Numbered from the stretch's first letter, positions 30,246 through 39,827 are shown. The stretch: 64,000 bases of DNA from an uncultured Christensenella sp. (GCA_910576655.1 CAJTJC010000005.1:1-64000); one strand, 5' to 3'. The notes: generated by a model not told the origin, from the letters alone. Translations and numbers: made by a program.

Positions 30246-32228
30246 ATGGACTTGGCTAAAAAGAGCGTAGACGCCATAAGAATTATATCGGCGGAAGCGA
30301 TAAACCGCGCCAACTCGGGACACCCCGGAATATGTATGGGGGCTGCGCCTATCGGCTACGAGCTGTTTGCCGATTTTTTGAATTTCAGCTATAAAAACCC
30401 GAAGTGGGATAACCGCGACAGGTTCGTACTCTCGGCGGGACACGGCTCTATGCTGCTCTATTCCCTTTTACACCTCTTCGGTTACGGTGTGACCATGGAC
30501 GACATAAAAGGGTTCAGACAGCTTGAAACCAAGACGCCCGGGCACCCCGAATACGGCGTTACCGACGGCGTCGAGGCATCGACCGGTCCTCTCGGTCAAG
30601 GCATAGGCAACGCGGTAGGCTTCGCCGTTGCCGAGGCGCATCTTGCGGCTATGTTCAACAGACCCGACTTCCCCGTAGTAGACCATTTCACCTACGTTTT
30701 GTGCGGCGACGGCTGCCTTGAAGAGGGCATAGGCTACGAGGCGTGCTCCTTTGCGGGAACGCAGAAGCTCGGTAAGCTGATTTTACTTTACGACAGAAAC
30801 AACATTACCATTGAAGGCAACATTAACACTACCTTTGCCGAAGACCCCGCAACTAGGTTCGCCGCTCAGGGCTGGCAGGTTCTGCGCGTAAGCGACGCAA
30901 ACAATCTTTCGCTTCTGAAAGCCGCGCTCAACCGCGCGAAGAGCGATTTGACCCGCCCTTCGGTTATAATCTGTAATTCGGTCATAGGCTACGGCTCGCC
31001 CGTGGCGGGCAGCGCGGAAGCGCACGGAACACCCTTGGGCGAGGCAAACCTTGCAAAGGCAAAGGAAACGCTGGGTTGGACGGAAGAGCCGTTCACTATT
31101 CCCGAAGCAGTAACGCAGCACTGCATGAAGCTTGCCGAAGGCAAGCTTGAAAAGGAAAAGGCTTGGCAGGAGCTGTTCTCGAAATACGAGGAAGAATATC
31201 CCGACCTTGCCGCAAAATACAAGAAATTTATGTCCGGCAGCGACCCCGATTTCGGCGATTTGAACGAGTTATTCAACTTCCCCAAACCCGAGGCGACGCG
31301 CGTTTCGGGCGGCAAGGTACTCAATAAAATTGCAAACAATATGACAAACCTTATGTCGGGCAGCGCCGACCTCTCACCCTCGACTAAAACCGAGCTGAGG
31401 GGCAAAGGCTACTTCTCGCCCGACAGCCGCGAGGGCTGCAATATCCGCTTCGGCATACGCGAGCATGCAATGGGCGCGATATGCAACGGCATACAGCTTC
31501 ACGGCGGGCTCAGAGTCGCCTGCTCGACCTTCTTCACCTTCTCCGACTATATGCGCGGCGCGGTGAGAATGAGCGCCATTATGAATATACCCGTTGTTTA
31601 CGTTTTCACGCACGACTCGATAGGCGTCGGCGAGGACGGTCCCACTCACCAACCGATAGAACAGCTCGTTTCGCTGCGTGCAACCCCCAACTTAAACGTA
31701 TTCCGTCCTTGCGACGGCAAGGAAACAGCCGCGGCGTTTATATCGGCGTTTACCAATTCCAACCCGACGGCGATTGTACTTTCCAGACAGGATTTACCCC
31801 AGTACACGAGTACGGGACTTACGGCAATGACGGGCGGGTACACCGTTTCCGACTATGACGAGCTGCCCGACGTGCTTTTAATAGCCTCTGGCGCCGAGGT
31901 AGAGCTTTGCGTAGGCGCGCAGTCGATACTTGCCGACGAGGGCATAAAGGCGAGAATAGTTTCTATGCCGTGCATAGAAGAGTTTGAAAAACAGACCGAG
32001 GAATACCGTGAACACGTGCTCCCGTCCGAAATTAAAGCAAGAGTTTGTATAGAGGCGGCTTCCCCCTATTCTTGGTATAAATACTCGGGCGACTGCGGTG
32101 AAATTATAGCCATGGAAACCTTCGGTAAGTGCGGAAAAGCGGAAGAGCTTTTCAAGCATTTCGGTTTCACCAAAGAAAACATTGCGGAAAAAGCAAGACG
32201 CTCTATCGAGAAAGCAAATAACAGATAA
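30246..32228 (+). CDS. tkt: Transketolase
   Basis: 660-aa thiamine-diphosphate enzyme of the pentose phosphate pathway that moves two-carbon units between sugar phosphates. It shows INRANSGHPGICMGAAPI (start of the ThDP domain), GHGSMLLYSLLHLFGY, TGPLGQGIGNAVGFAVAEA, the ThDP motif GDGCLEEGIGYEAC, and FGIREHAMGAICNGI with THDSIGVGEDGPTHQPIEQL in the second domain. It is a full-length, single-chain enzyme. The ribosome site is AAAGGAG. It follows the phosphohexomutase in one operon and ends at a strong terminator. Confidence 0.97.
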   Translation: MDLAKKSVDAIRIISAEAINRANSGHPGICMGAAPIGYELFADFLNFSYKNPKWDNRDRFVLSAGHGSMLLYSLLHLFGYGVTMDDIKGFRQLETKTPGHPEYGVTDGVEASTGPLGQGIGNAVGFAVAEAHLAAMFNRPDFPVVDHFTYVLCGDGCLEEGIGYEACSFAGTQKLGKLILLYDRNNITIEGNINTTFAEDPATRFAAQGWQVLRVSDANNLSLLKAALNRAKSDLTRPSVIICNSVIGYGSPVAGSAEAHGTPLGEANLAKAKETLGWTEEPFTIPEAVTQHCMKLAEGKLEKEKAWQELFSKYEEEYPDLAAKYKKFMSGSDPDFGDLNELFNFPKPEATRVSGGKVLNKIANNMTNLMSGSADLSPSTKTELRGKGYFSPDSREGCNIRFGIREHAMGAICNGIQLHGGLRVACSTFFTFSDYMRGAVRMSAIMNIPVVYVFTHDSIGVGEDGPTHQPIEQLVSLRATPNLNVFRPCDGKETAAAFISAFTNSNPTAIVLSRQDLPQYTSTGLTAMTGGYTVSDYDELPDVLLIASGAEVELCVGAQSILADEGIKARIVSMPCIEEFEKQTEEYREHVLPSEIKARVCIEAASPYSWYKYSGDCGEIIAMETFGKCGKAEELFKHFGFTKENIAEKARRSIEKANNR

Positions 32229-32233
32229 TTTTA

Positions 32234-32268
32234 AACGCCCCGCGCATTAAAGCGCGGGGCGTTTTTTT
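32234..32268 (+). terminator. Terminator of the transketolase operon
   Basis: ACGCCCCGCGC (32235-32245) with GCGCGGGGCGT (32252-32262), 6-nt loop, then seven T: a textbook rho-independent terminator. Confidence 0.95.
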
Positions 32269-32284
32269 ATTAGCAGAAAGAAAT

Positions 32285-32308
32285 AAAGGCGTGCATATGC
32301 ACGCCTTT
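32285..32308 (-). terminator. Terminator of the pectinesterase-like gene
   Basis: Perfect 24-bp palindrome of AAAGGCGTGCAT and its complement, 10 bp after the stop codon, followed on the minus strand by ATTTCTTT. Confidence 0.7.
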
Positions 32309-32318
32309 ACCGTTAGTT

Positions 32319-33160
32319 TTATTCAACCACAATGTTAAGTTCGGTAATACTGAAATGTTTGCCTGCCGTACTGCAAGTTATTTCGATAGTGGCAAACTCC
32401 GCCGTAGCCGTTATTACTCCACCGTTTGCAAAAGTGTAGTCTCCGTTTAATTTACCGGCAGTAGTCGTACCAGATATCGTACCTACTTCCGTTCCGTCTG
32501 CCGCTTTCAGGGTAACCTTTACAAACTCACTTGCATTGCCGGAAGCCGTAGTAAAGCCTTTCATTGAAATAGTTACTTTCGTACCGCTTGCCGCTAACAC
32601 TACCGAATGTCCGTCACCTATCTTCGTTCCTTCAACTGGTGTTGCATCTGTACTCTTATTAGGTTTAGGGTCGGCAGTAACCGTCCACTCGCTGCCTGCC
32701 GTAGCACCATGAGTATACGAATAATTTTGTTCTTCTACTGCGCCTGACCCCGCAGTTACCTCAATCGAAAGCTCGGAAATACTGAAATGCTTATCCGTCG
32801 TGCCGCAAGTTATTTCGATAGTAGCGAACTCTGCCGTAGCCGCTATTACTCCGCCGTTTGCTAAAACGATATCACCGTTCAACTTACCTGCGGGGGTAGT
32901 TCCCGTTATCGTACCTACCTCCTTTCCGTCTGCCGCTTTCAAGGTAACTTTAACAAATTCGCTTGCATTGCCGGAAGCCGTAGTAAAGCCTTTCATTGAA
33001 ATAGTTGCTTTCGTGCCGCTTGCCGCTAACACTACCGAATGACCGTTACCTATCTTCGTCCCTTCAACTGGCGTTGTATCAGCACTCTTATTAGGTTTAG
33101 GGTCGGCAGTAACCGTCCACTCGCTGCCTGTCGCGCCGCCGTGAGTGTAGGTATAAGTTG
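32319..33160 (-). repeat. Two tandem C-terminal modules of the pectinesterase-like protein
   Basis: Two copies with a period of 432 bp (144 codons), sharing for example GSEWTVTADPKPNKS, GHSVVLAASGTK and ISMKGFTTASGNASEFVKVT. The DNA is also highly similar, so the duplication is recent or kept uniform by recombination. The modules look like carbohydrate-binding or cell-surface beta-sandwich domains; that function is inferred. Confidence 0.85.
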
Positions 33161-36100
33161 TCGTAGTTTCGCCTGTTGCGGGGGCGGTTACCGTTACTTT
33201 GATTTCTAAGGTTTCAAAGCCGTCTTTGGTAACTACTATCTTCGTTTCGCCCGCTTTAAGTCCCGTAAGGACGCCCCTTTCAAACTTAGCGATAGTGGGG
33301 TCTGCAACTTCAACCGTCAACTCTTTATCGTTCGAATTCCAAGGGCCGACCGATATATCGATATGCGCGGATTTTTTAACCTCGATTACTATATCGTCGT
33401 TTTCACCGAACTCAACGTCTCCGCCGAACTCAACTGCAAATCCGCTATTATCGGCGTCAACGGTTGCCGTATCCATAGCGATAAGCGCGGTCAATGCGGT
33501 GTCGCAATTCCACGCAGCCGTCCAAGTGCATTTGCCGTTCGTCTTTGCAAAGATGTTGGTCTTGGTGTAGTTTGCCGCCTGCTCGTCGGTGAGGATTTTT
33601 CCGCCCTTAACGGCTTCGGTAATTGCGCCCGCGCCCGTCGATTTCCATTCTGCAAAGTCGGCGTTTTCGGGAAGGTTGCCGCTCATATCGTACCAGCGGG
33701 GTTTAACCGCCTTTCCGTCTTCGCCCGTTGCCCCGTATGCAAGCGTAGAATACGCCGCCGAGAAGTCACATTCAAGATACGCCACGGTCGCCTTTGCGCC
33801 CCAAGGCCTGCCAAGCGACATCGAGCCTGCAAGCAGCGTTCCGTCGTCGGTAAATTTACACTTGCTGAAAATATAGCCGTAGTCGGGCTTATTGTTTTCG
33901 TCCGCTTTCATTGCGGTTACGTAACCGTTGTTCTTTTCGGGATTTGCCGCAGTAGCCTTGTTTATTGCCTTAATCGTACAGTTATCGAAGTACGCAAGAC
34001 CCGTCGCCTCGCCGAAAATAAAGTCTATATTGCCCTGAATCTCGCTGTCCTTTACGTAGGTTCTGCCGTTTGCAAAATACAGCGTATCCTGATGTCCGTA
34101 CAGTAAGCAGTTCGATATTACCGACTTGTCGCCGCCTATCATAAGCGCGGTTCCCTGAGGGCCGGACTCTTTCTTTCCGTTTGCGGGATAGTCGAAATCG
34201 TTTCTTATTGCAAGTCCGCGCGCCTGAAAACCGTCGCCGAGCGCGATTACCGTTGCGTTTTCTTTAAGTCCGAACGCCGTATCGGTAAGCGGGTCAACCG
34301 TCGACTGTACGTTGGAAGCCGTAATAACCGTCTTGTCGCTGCCCTTACCGATTAGGGTAAGATTTTTAAGGCTGGTTTTGATATGCTCTTCAAACGTGCC
34401 CGTACCGATATAAACTACCTTGGTAACTTCCTCGGAAAGGTTGCTGAATTCGAGATATTTAATAGCGTCGGTAACAGTTTTGAAATTAGCAACGCCTTTG
34501 ACGATTTTAACGTCGGAGTCAAGCGACTTATCTACGTTAACGTAAACCTTGCCGTCAACCGCCACGGGAACGTCGTTGACTACGGTTATTTTAACGTCAA
34601 CCGCGTCAAACTGACCCTGCTTAACCTTTGCGGTATAAACGCCGACGCGGTCAAGATTGTAATCGGTAACGGTGTAAGCGTTGGCTGCAAGGGTCTCTTC
34701 CAGTCCGTCGCTCCAAACCGATTTAACCGACATATTCGCCGTATCAAGCGATTTTGCCCCTACGAGGTAAACGTGCGACATTCTGTCCTGATATACCTTT
34801 ATGCCCGTCTGCTCTACTACTTCTATTTCGTATTCGCCGACCTTCGTGCCGTCCTCTACCGCTTTTACAGTAACCTTGTATTTACCCGCGGTATCGAAGT
34901 GCACGCCGCTTGCGTCTACGGTATATCCCGCAGTTTCCGAAAGAACAAGCTGAACGCCGTCGGAATATACGCCCATTACAAGCAAGCCTGCCGACGAGAA
35001 TTCGTCAACGTCCTTTTTATACCTGAGCTTTGCGTTGGAAGCGTTTACCTTTATAGAGGTAAGCGTTGCGCCTTCCGACTTGATGTTGGTTGAAGCCGCT
35101 TTAAGGCGGTAGCCGCTGTCGCCCTCGGTCTGCCATACGTTTTCGAAATCGAAACCGAGCGTATCTTTAAGGGTTGCAACGGAATTTTCCGCAACCTCTG
35201 TAACGATAGGGTCTTTAACCAAAGTCTGGTCGTTGTTGGGTTTTGATTGCGCAAGAGTAATCGCTTCGCCGACCGAATAAATCTTTTCGGTAACAAGCGT
35301 TGTCGGCTCCGAGCCGAGCTTGCAAAGACTGGTTGCGTTAGTTGATTTAATAAGTACGTTTTTAACGGTAAGCGAGGACTTGTCGCTGCCGCCGACAAAC
35401 AGACCGGTATCGCCCGCTTTGCCGTTCAGCGTAGCTTTCAAAACTACGTTTTCTATAACGACGGTGCTACCGCGCGTACGACCCGCAAGGAACGAACCGT
35501 TCGAGCTGCTGGAAAATTCACCGTCAAGGTCAAGGTTTTTCATAGTAAGAGCGGTTGTTTTAATATTGTCGCCCGTAAGGAAACCGCCGTACTGCGCACA
35601 CGTTACCGACGTGCCGTTTTTAGCTGTAATTTCGGAAATATCGATATTTGCCGCATATTCGTTTCTGCCGTAAAGCAGTCCGCCGTAATTTCCCGTACTC
35701 TTTATATTGCAGGAATTAAATTCTATTTTGGAAATAACGGCTTTGGTGTTTGCCGCGTCGTCCTTATTGCCGCTTTCGACGGTACCCGCAAGCATACCTG
35801 CGCTTTCGTTGGAAGAGGTTACGCCGCAATTTAAAAACCTGATATTAGAAACGCTTGCTCCTTTTATTGACTTGAAAAGCAGACCCGTCTTACTGTCCGC
35901 ATTGGCGTAAGAGCCGTTCATTATCGTGTGACCGTTGCCGTTAAACGTAGCCGTGCCCGAAAGCACTACTGTGGGCGCCGCAAGCGTTACGTCGTTGAGG
36001 TCGATATCGGCTTCGAGAGTGTAGTCGCCCTCGGTAATTTCGCCAAGCTGTCTGAACGCTACTAACTGTTCTACGGTTGAAATCTTCTTTTCGTCAACGG

Positions 36101-36368
36101 GCGGGGTTTGCGTACCCATTTCGTAGTCGCAGACGTCGCATTTGCCGTTTTCGTCCGCATCTACGTGGTTTTGCTTTGCTTCGGGGTCGTGTCCGCAGGT
36201 CGACTCGTGCCAGTGTCCGTCCTTATCGCTTGACCACACCGTGGCATAAGTGTGAACGTGCTCTCCCTCCTTATTGTCACAACCGTCGCAGCCCGCAGCA
36301 GATGCCACTCCGACGCCCATTACCGTAGCAACGACGAACGCAGAAAGCACCTTAGTCCATTTTTTCAT
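32319..36368 (-). CDS. Secreted pectinesterase-like multidomain lipoprotein
   Basis: 1349-aa exported protein. A signal peptide (about 1-27) ends at SAAGC, a usable lipobox, so it is probably a lipoprotein. A His/Cys-rich segment follows (HVHTYATVWSSDKDGHWHES, then CDVCDYEM), common in clostridial surface proteins. Residues about 90-400 form repetitive beta strands of the GLUG or beta-helix kind. Two Ig-like segments follow, then a pectin methylesterase domain (about 600-990) with GHQDTLY (about 759), GNIDFIFGE (about 783) and SLGRPWG (about 853): all catalytic Asp/Asp/Arg motifs are kept. A Big-type Ig domain (KAGETKIVVTKDG) and two near-identical 144-residue modules end the protein. It likely de-esterifies pectin at the cell surface. 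ATG 36368 follows GGAGG. Confidence 0.85.
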   Translation of the reverse strand: MKKWTKVLSAFVVATVMGVGVASAAGCDGCDNKEGEHVHTYATVWSSDKDGHWHESTCGHDPEAKQNHVDADENGKCDVCDYEMGTQTPPVDEKKISTVEQLVAFRQLGEITEGDYTLEADIDLNDVTLAAPTVVLSGTATFNGNGHTIMNGSYANADSKTGLLFKSIKGASVSNIRFLNCGVTSSNESAGMLAGTVESGNKDDAANTKAVISKIEFNSCNIKSTGNYGGLLYGRNEYAANIDISEITAKNGTSVTCAQYGGFLTGDNIKTTALTMKNLDLDGEFSSSSNGSFLAGRTRGSTVVIENVVLKATLNGKAGDTGLFVGGSDKSSLTVKNVLIKSTNATSLCKLGSEPTTLVTEKIYSVGEAITLAQSKPNNDQTLVKDPIVTEVAENSVATLKDTLGFDFENVWQTEGDSGYRLKAASTNIKSEGATLTSIKVNASNAKLRYKKDVDEFSSAGLLVMGVYSDGVQLVLSETAGYTVDASGVHFDTAGKYKVTVKAVEDGTKVGEYEIEVVEQTGIKVYQDRMSHVYLVGAKSLDTANMSVKSVWSDGLEETLAANAYTVTDYNLDRVGVYTAKVKQGQFDAVDVKITVVNDVPVAVDGKVYVNVDKSLDSDVKIVKGVANFKTVTDAIKYLEFSNLSEEVTKVVYIGTGTFEEHIKTSLKNLTLIGKGSDKTVITASNVQSTVDPLTDTAFGLKENATVIALGDGFQARGLAIRNDFDYPANGKKESGPQGTALMIGGDKSVISNCLLYGHQDTLYFANGRTYVKDSEIQGNIDFIFGEATGLAYFDNCTIKAINKATAANPEKNNGYVTAMKADENNKPDYGYIFSKCKFTDDGTLLAGSMSLGRPWGAKATVAYLECDFSAAYSTLAYGATGEDGKAVKPRWYDMSGNLPENADFAEWKSTGAGAITEAVKGGKILTDEQAANYTKTNIFAKTNGKCTWTAAWNCDTALTALIAMDTATVDADNSGFAVEFGGDVEFGENDDIVIEVKKSAHIDISVGPWNSNDKELTVEVADPTIAKFERGVLTGLKAGETKIVVTKDGFETLEIKVTVTAPATGETTTTYTYTHGGATGSEWTVTADPKPNKSADTTPVEGTKIGNGHSVVLAASGTKATISMKGFTTASGNASEFVKVTLKAADGKEVGTITGTTPAGKLNGDIVLANGGVIAATAEFATIEITCGTTDKHFSISELSIEVTAGSGAVEEQNYSYTHGATAGSEWTVTADPKPNKSTDATPVEGTKIGDGHSVVLAASGTKVTISMKGFTTASGNASEFVKVTLKAADGTEVGTISGTTTAGKLNGDYTFANGGVITATAEFATIEITCSTAGKHFSITELNIVVE

Positions 36369-36496
36369 TAACATTTCCTCCATTAAACGGACGGTTTTTT
36401 GTCTCGCCGATAGTCTATTGTCGCGCGCAGCTTACGCTGCGCGCGGGTTTTATCCGCAGGATAAAAAACTTTACCGCATTATATGATATTGGTTAT

Positions 36497-36525
36497 ATTC
36501 TATCACACTAATTGTTAGCTGTCAA
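36497..36525 (-). promoter_or_regulatory. Promoter of the pectinesterase-like gene
   Basis: TTGACA (36520-36525, perfect) and TAGAAT (36497-36502) on the minus strand with a 17-bp spacer. It produces a leader of about 120 nt that contains one strong hairpin. Confidence 0.75.
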
Positions 36526-36590
36526 CAATGTTTTACACTATTGCATATACAAATTTATACAATTTTAGTTAACCTCTAACATAGGCCGAT

Positions 36591-36621
36591 AAAAAAAGAG
36601 AGCCGTAGCTCTCTTTTTTTT
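36591..36621. terminator. Bidirectional terminator after ppdK
   Basis: AAAAAAAGAGAGC, CGTA loop, GCTCTCTTTTTTT: symmetrical hairpin that ends ppdK transcription on the minus strand. Confidence 0.9.
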
Positions 36622-36626
36622 ATCGA

Positions 36627-36668
36627 TTATTTACGGGGGCTCTTGATATTAGCCTGTGCTGCCGCAAT
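36627..36668 (-). pseudogene. Vestigial duplicate of the ppdK 3' end
   Basis: In the minus-strand frame this piece reads IAAAQANIKSPRK and a stop. The real ppdK gene, 84 bp upstream, ends LAAAQANIKNPRK and a stop. The DNA matches closely, with scattered substitutions, and the terminator follows the vestige rather than the gene. This suggests a former tandem duplication, of which only the last 13 codons and the terminator remain. Confidence 0.8.
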
Positions 36669-36751
36669 TATTTAGCGAAATCGCCGAGCCGTCACACTTT
36701 TTCCGTGCAATTTCACTTGCGGTACGCTAACCTTACAGCGCACACGGCTTT

Positions 36752-39397
36752 TTACTTCCTCGGGTTCTTGATATTCGCTTGTGCCGCTGCAAGGCGAGCG
36801 ATGGGCACGCGGTAGGGCGAGCAGGAAACGTAGTTAAGACCGATTGCGTGGCAGAACTCGATTGACGAGGGGTCGCCGCCGTGTTCGCCGCAGATACCGA
36901 TGTGCAGGCTCTTTCTCTGAGCCTTACCCTTCTGTACAGCCATATCCATAAGCTTGCCTACGCCGGTCGTATCGAGACGGGCGAACGGGTCGCTTTCGTA
37001 AATCTTGTTTGCGTAGTACGAGGGCAGGAATTTGCCTGCGTCGTCACGGCTGAAACCGAAGGTCATCTGCGTCAAATCGTTGGTGCCGAAGCAGAAGAAT
37101 TCAGCTTCCTTTGCGATTTCGTCCGCCGTAAGGCACGCGCGGGGAATTTCAATCATAGTGCCGACTTCGTATTTGAGGTCAACGCCCGAAGCCTTGATAA
37201 CCGCGTCAGCGGTTTCGACAACCGTCTTTTTAACGAAAGCAAGCTCTTTGATTTCGCCTACGAGCGGTATCATAATTTCGGGAACGACCTTCCAGGTCGG
37301 GTGCTTTTTCTGTACGTTGATTGCAGCCTTGATAACCGCCTTGGTCTGCATAACCGCAATTTCGGGATAGGTTACCGTAAGACGGCAGCCGCGATGTCCC
37401 ATCATAGGGTTGAATTCGTGCAGGTCGGAAATTATCTGTTTAATCTGCGCAACGGTTTTGCCCTGCGCCTTTGCAAGCGCCTTGACGTCCTCTTCGTCGG
37501 TAGGAACGAACTCGTGAAGGGGCGGGTCAAGGAAACGAATGGTTACGGGCTGTCCTTCCAGCGCCTCCATAAGTCCTTCGAAGTCAGCCTGCTGCATAGG
37601 CTCGATTTTAGCGAGCGCAGCCTCTCTCTCTTCTACGGTGTCAGAGCAAATCATTTCTCTGAACGCGCCTATTCTTGCGGGGTCGAAGAACATATGCTCG
37701 GTACGGCAAAGACCGATACCCTGAGCGCCGAACGCAGCTGCCTGCTTAGCGTCTGCGGGGGTGTCGGCGTTGGTTCTTACGCCGAGAGCCTTATACTTGT
37801 CTGCAAGAGCCATTATTCTGCCGAAGTAGCCGGAGTTGGGGTCTGCGGGAACGGTGGGGATAAGGCAATCGTAGATGTTACCCGTCGAACCGTCAAGCGA
37901 AAGAACGTCGCCCTCTTTAAACGTCTTGCCCGCAAGAGTGAACTTCTTGTTCTCTTCGTCCATTTTTATATCGCCGCAGCCGGAAACGCAGCACGTTCCC
38001 ATACCTCTTGCAACGACTGCCGCGTGCGAGGTCTGTCCGCCGCGTACGGTAAGGATACCCTGAGCGAATTTCATACCCTCGATGTCCTCGGGCGAGGTTT
38101 CGAGACGGACGAGAATTACCTTCTTGCCCTTCTTGCCTTCGACAACGGCGTCCTCTGCGGTGAATACTATCGTACCCGCAGCAGCGCCGGGAGAAGCCGC
38201 TATACCCTTACCTACTACGTTAGTCTTATCCGCAGCTTCGAGAGCCTTCGTATCGAAAGTGGGGTGAAGAAGCATATCAAGCGATTTTGCGTCAATCTGC
38301 ATAAGCGCTTCTTTTTCGTTTATCATTTTTTCGTCAATCAAATCGCAAGCGATTTTGATTGCAGCCGCCGCAGTACGCTTACCGTTACGGGTCTGAAGCA
38401 TATAAAGCTTTTCGTTCTCGACGGTGAATTCCATATCCTGCATATCGCGGTAATGATTTTCGAGAATATCGCATACTTTAAGGAACTGCTTGTATACGTC
38501 GGGGAAAATTTCCGCCATTTTTGCAATGGGCATCGGGGTGCGGACGCCTGCAACGACGTCTTCGCCCTGAGCGTTGGTCAGGAATTCGCCCATAAGACCC
38601 TTTTCGCCGGTTGCGGGGTTACGGGTGAACGCAACGCCCGTTCCGCAGTTGTCGCCCATGTTACCGAACGCCATCATCTGTACGTTTACGGCAGTACCCC
38701 ACGAATAGGGGATATCGTGGTCCATACGGTAGATGTTTGCACGGGGGTTGTCCCACGAACGGAATACCGCTTTTACAGCCTCGAAAAGCTGTTCCTTCGG
38801 GTCGTTGGGGAAGTCTTTGCCGAGCTGCTTTTTGTACTCTGCCTTGAACTGATTTGCAAGAGTTTTAAGGTCGTCCGCGTCAAGCTCTACGTCCTGCTGA
38901 ACGCCCTTCTTCTCTTTCATTTCGTCAATGAGCTTTTCAAAATATTTCTTGCCGACTTCCATAACGACGTCGGAGAACATCTGAATAAATCTTCTGTAGC
39001 AGTCCCATGCCCAGCGGGGATTGCCCGACTTTGCCGCAATGGTGTTTACTACGTCTTCGTTAAGTCCGAGGTTGAGGATTGTATCCATCATACCGGGCAT
39101 GGACGCCCTTGCGCCCGAACGAACAGAAACGAGCAGCGGGTTTTCTTTGTCGCCGAATTTTTTGCCGCATACCTTTTCCATTTTTTCGATATACGTCATT
39201 ATTTCCTTCTGAATACCGTCGTTGATTTTGCGGCCGTCTTCGTAGTACTGGGTGCAGGCTTCGGTTGAAATAGTGAAGCCCTGAGGTACGGGAAGACCGA
39301 TTTTTGTCATTTCAGCGAGGTTGGCGCCTTTACCGCCCAAAAGCTCGCGCATGCTTGCGTTGCCTTCTGAAAAGAGGTAGCAATACTTCTTTGCCAT
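36752..39397 (-). CDS. ppdK: Pyruvate phosphate dikinase
   Basis: 881-aa PPDK, interconverting pyruvate, ATP and phosphate with PEP, AMP and PPi; typical for PPi-based glycolysis of anaerobes. The ATP-grasp domain starts with LLGGKGANLAEMTKIGLPVP and has SVRSGARASMPGMMDTILNL. The swivelling domain carries the phospho-histidine in GGQTSHAAVVARGMG (about residue 454). The PEP-binding TIM barrel has GIGLCRTEHMFF, EIPRACLTADEI and the acid/base Cys in GICGEHGGDP. Length is normal. GGAGG precedes the ATG. The opposite strand carries a 795-codon open frame, which I consider a codon-bias artefact. Confidence 0.97.
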   Translation of the reverse strand: MAKKYCYLFSEGNASMRELLGGKGANLAEMTKIGLPVPQGFTISTEACTQYYEDGRKINDGIQKEIMTYIEKMEKVCGKKFGDKENPLLVSVRSGARASMPGMMDTILNLGLNEDVVNTIAAKSGNPRWAWDCYRRFIQMFSDVVMEVGKKYFEKLIDEMKEKKGVQQDVELDADDLKTLANQFKAEYKKQLGKDFPNDPKEQLFEAVKAVFRSWDNPRANIYRMDHDIPYSWGTAVNVQMMAFGNMGDNCGTGVAFTRNPATGEKGLMGEFLTNAQGEDVVAGVRTPMPIAKMAEIFPDVYKQFLKVCDILENHYRDMQDMEFTVENEKLYMLQTRNGKRTAAAAIKIACDLIDEKMINEKEALMQIDAKSLDMLLHPTFDTKALEAADKTNVVGKGIAASPGAAAGTIVFTAEDAVVEGKKGKKVILVRLETSPEDIEGMKFAQGILTVRGGQTSHAAVVARGMGTCCVSGCGDIKMDEENKKFTLAGKTFKEGDVLSLDGSTGNIYDCLIPTVPADPNSGYFGRIMALADKYKALGVRTNADTPADAKQAAAFGAQGIGLCRTEHMFFDPARIGAFREMICSDTVEEREAALAKIEPMQQADFEGLMEALEGQPVTIRFLDPPLHEFVPTDEEDVKALAKAQGKTVAQIKQIISDLHEFNPMMGHRGCRLTVTYPEIAVMQTKAVIKAAINVQKKHPTWKVVPEIMIPLVGEIKELAFVKKTVVETADAVIKASGVDLKYEVGTMIEIPRACLTADEIAKEAEFFCFGTNDLTQMTFGFSRDDAGKFLPSYYANKIYESDPFARLDTTGVGKLMDMAVQKGKAQRKSLHIGICGEHGGDPSSIEFCHAIGLNYVSCSPYRVPIARLAAAQANIKNPRK

Positions 39398-39617
39398 TAG
39401 AAAAATTCCTCCAAGAATTAAATATTTATTAACTATAATATTTTAATATAAATACCGGATTAAAGCAAGTGTTTAAACGCGATATTTCAAATTATTTATA
39501 ATCGTCAAAAAAACCTCTGGCACCGCCAAAATGCTGATAGTATCGGATTTTCTATATAGGGGTATCGAAAATTCTATAAGTTAACCAAAAATCAATAATT
39601 TGTTATAAAATGTAATT
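39398..39617. other. Divergent promoter region of ppdK and the XRE gene
   Basis: 220 bp, AT-rich. It carries the ribosome site and probable promoter of ppdK on the minus strand and a promoter for the XRE gene on the plus strand. The inverted stretch ATCGGATTTTC/GAAAATTC and the symmetrical GGATTTTCTATATAGGGG region may hold operators. No ORF. Confidence 0.4.
39581..39609 (+). promoter_or_regulatory. Promoter of the XRE gene, leaderless
   Basis: TTAACC (39581-39586) and TATAAA (39604-39609) with a 17-bp spacer. The ATG begins eight bases after the -10 box and has no ribosome site. Confidence 0.55.
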
Positions 39618-39827
39618 ATGAAAGAATTTGCGGATATTCTTAAAGAATTTTTGGGTGAAAATCATTTAACGCAAGTTGCATTTGCCCAAAAAGTAGGAAT
39701 AAAACAAGGGCAGGTTAGCGAGTGGCTTTGCGGTAAATCAAAGCCAGGCTATGATAATTTAAAAATGATAGCTACTGCGTTTAACATTTCCGCTGATTAC
39801 TTTTTCCAATTTGAAGACAAAGTTTGA
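39618..39827 (+). CDS. XRE family transcriptional regulator
   Basis: 69-aa Cro/C1-type regulator: FADILKEFLGENHLTQVAFA, then QKVGIKQGQVSEWLCGKSKP and MIATAFNISADYFFQFED. The whole protein is one helix-turn-helix domain. It precedes, by 3 bp, a gene for a tail-anchored protein, and the two are clearly one transcription unit. It could control that partner in the way of antitoxins or immunity regulators. The start seems leaderless. Confidence 0.85.
   Translation: MKEFADILKEFLGENHLTQVAFAQKVGIKQGQVSEWLCGKSKPGYDNLKMIATAFNISADYFFQFEDKV

Larger units (their letters stand above)
36384..36751. other. Gene-free region between pectinesterase and ppdK
   Basis: Contains the pectinesterase promoter, a 5' leader with a GC-rich hairpin (36422-36443, GCGCGCAGC arms), a bidirectional terminator at 36591-36621 and a vestigial piece of the ppdK 3' end at 36627-36668. 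No intact gene is seen. Confidence 0.75.

Noticed and set aside
32280..32310. Palindrome with GTGCATATGCAC read as a transcription factor site
   Set aside because: It lies 10 bp after a stop codon with a following U-rich stretch, so a terminator is the simpler reading.
36881..39268. 795-codon open frame on the plus strand opposite ppdK
   Set aside because: The minus strand carries full-length PPDK with all motifs. The antisense frame has no ribosome site and no recognisable domain, and long antisense frames arise from codon bias in highly expressed genes.
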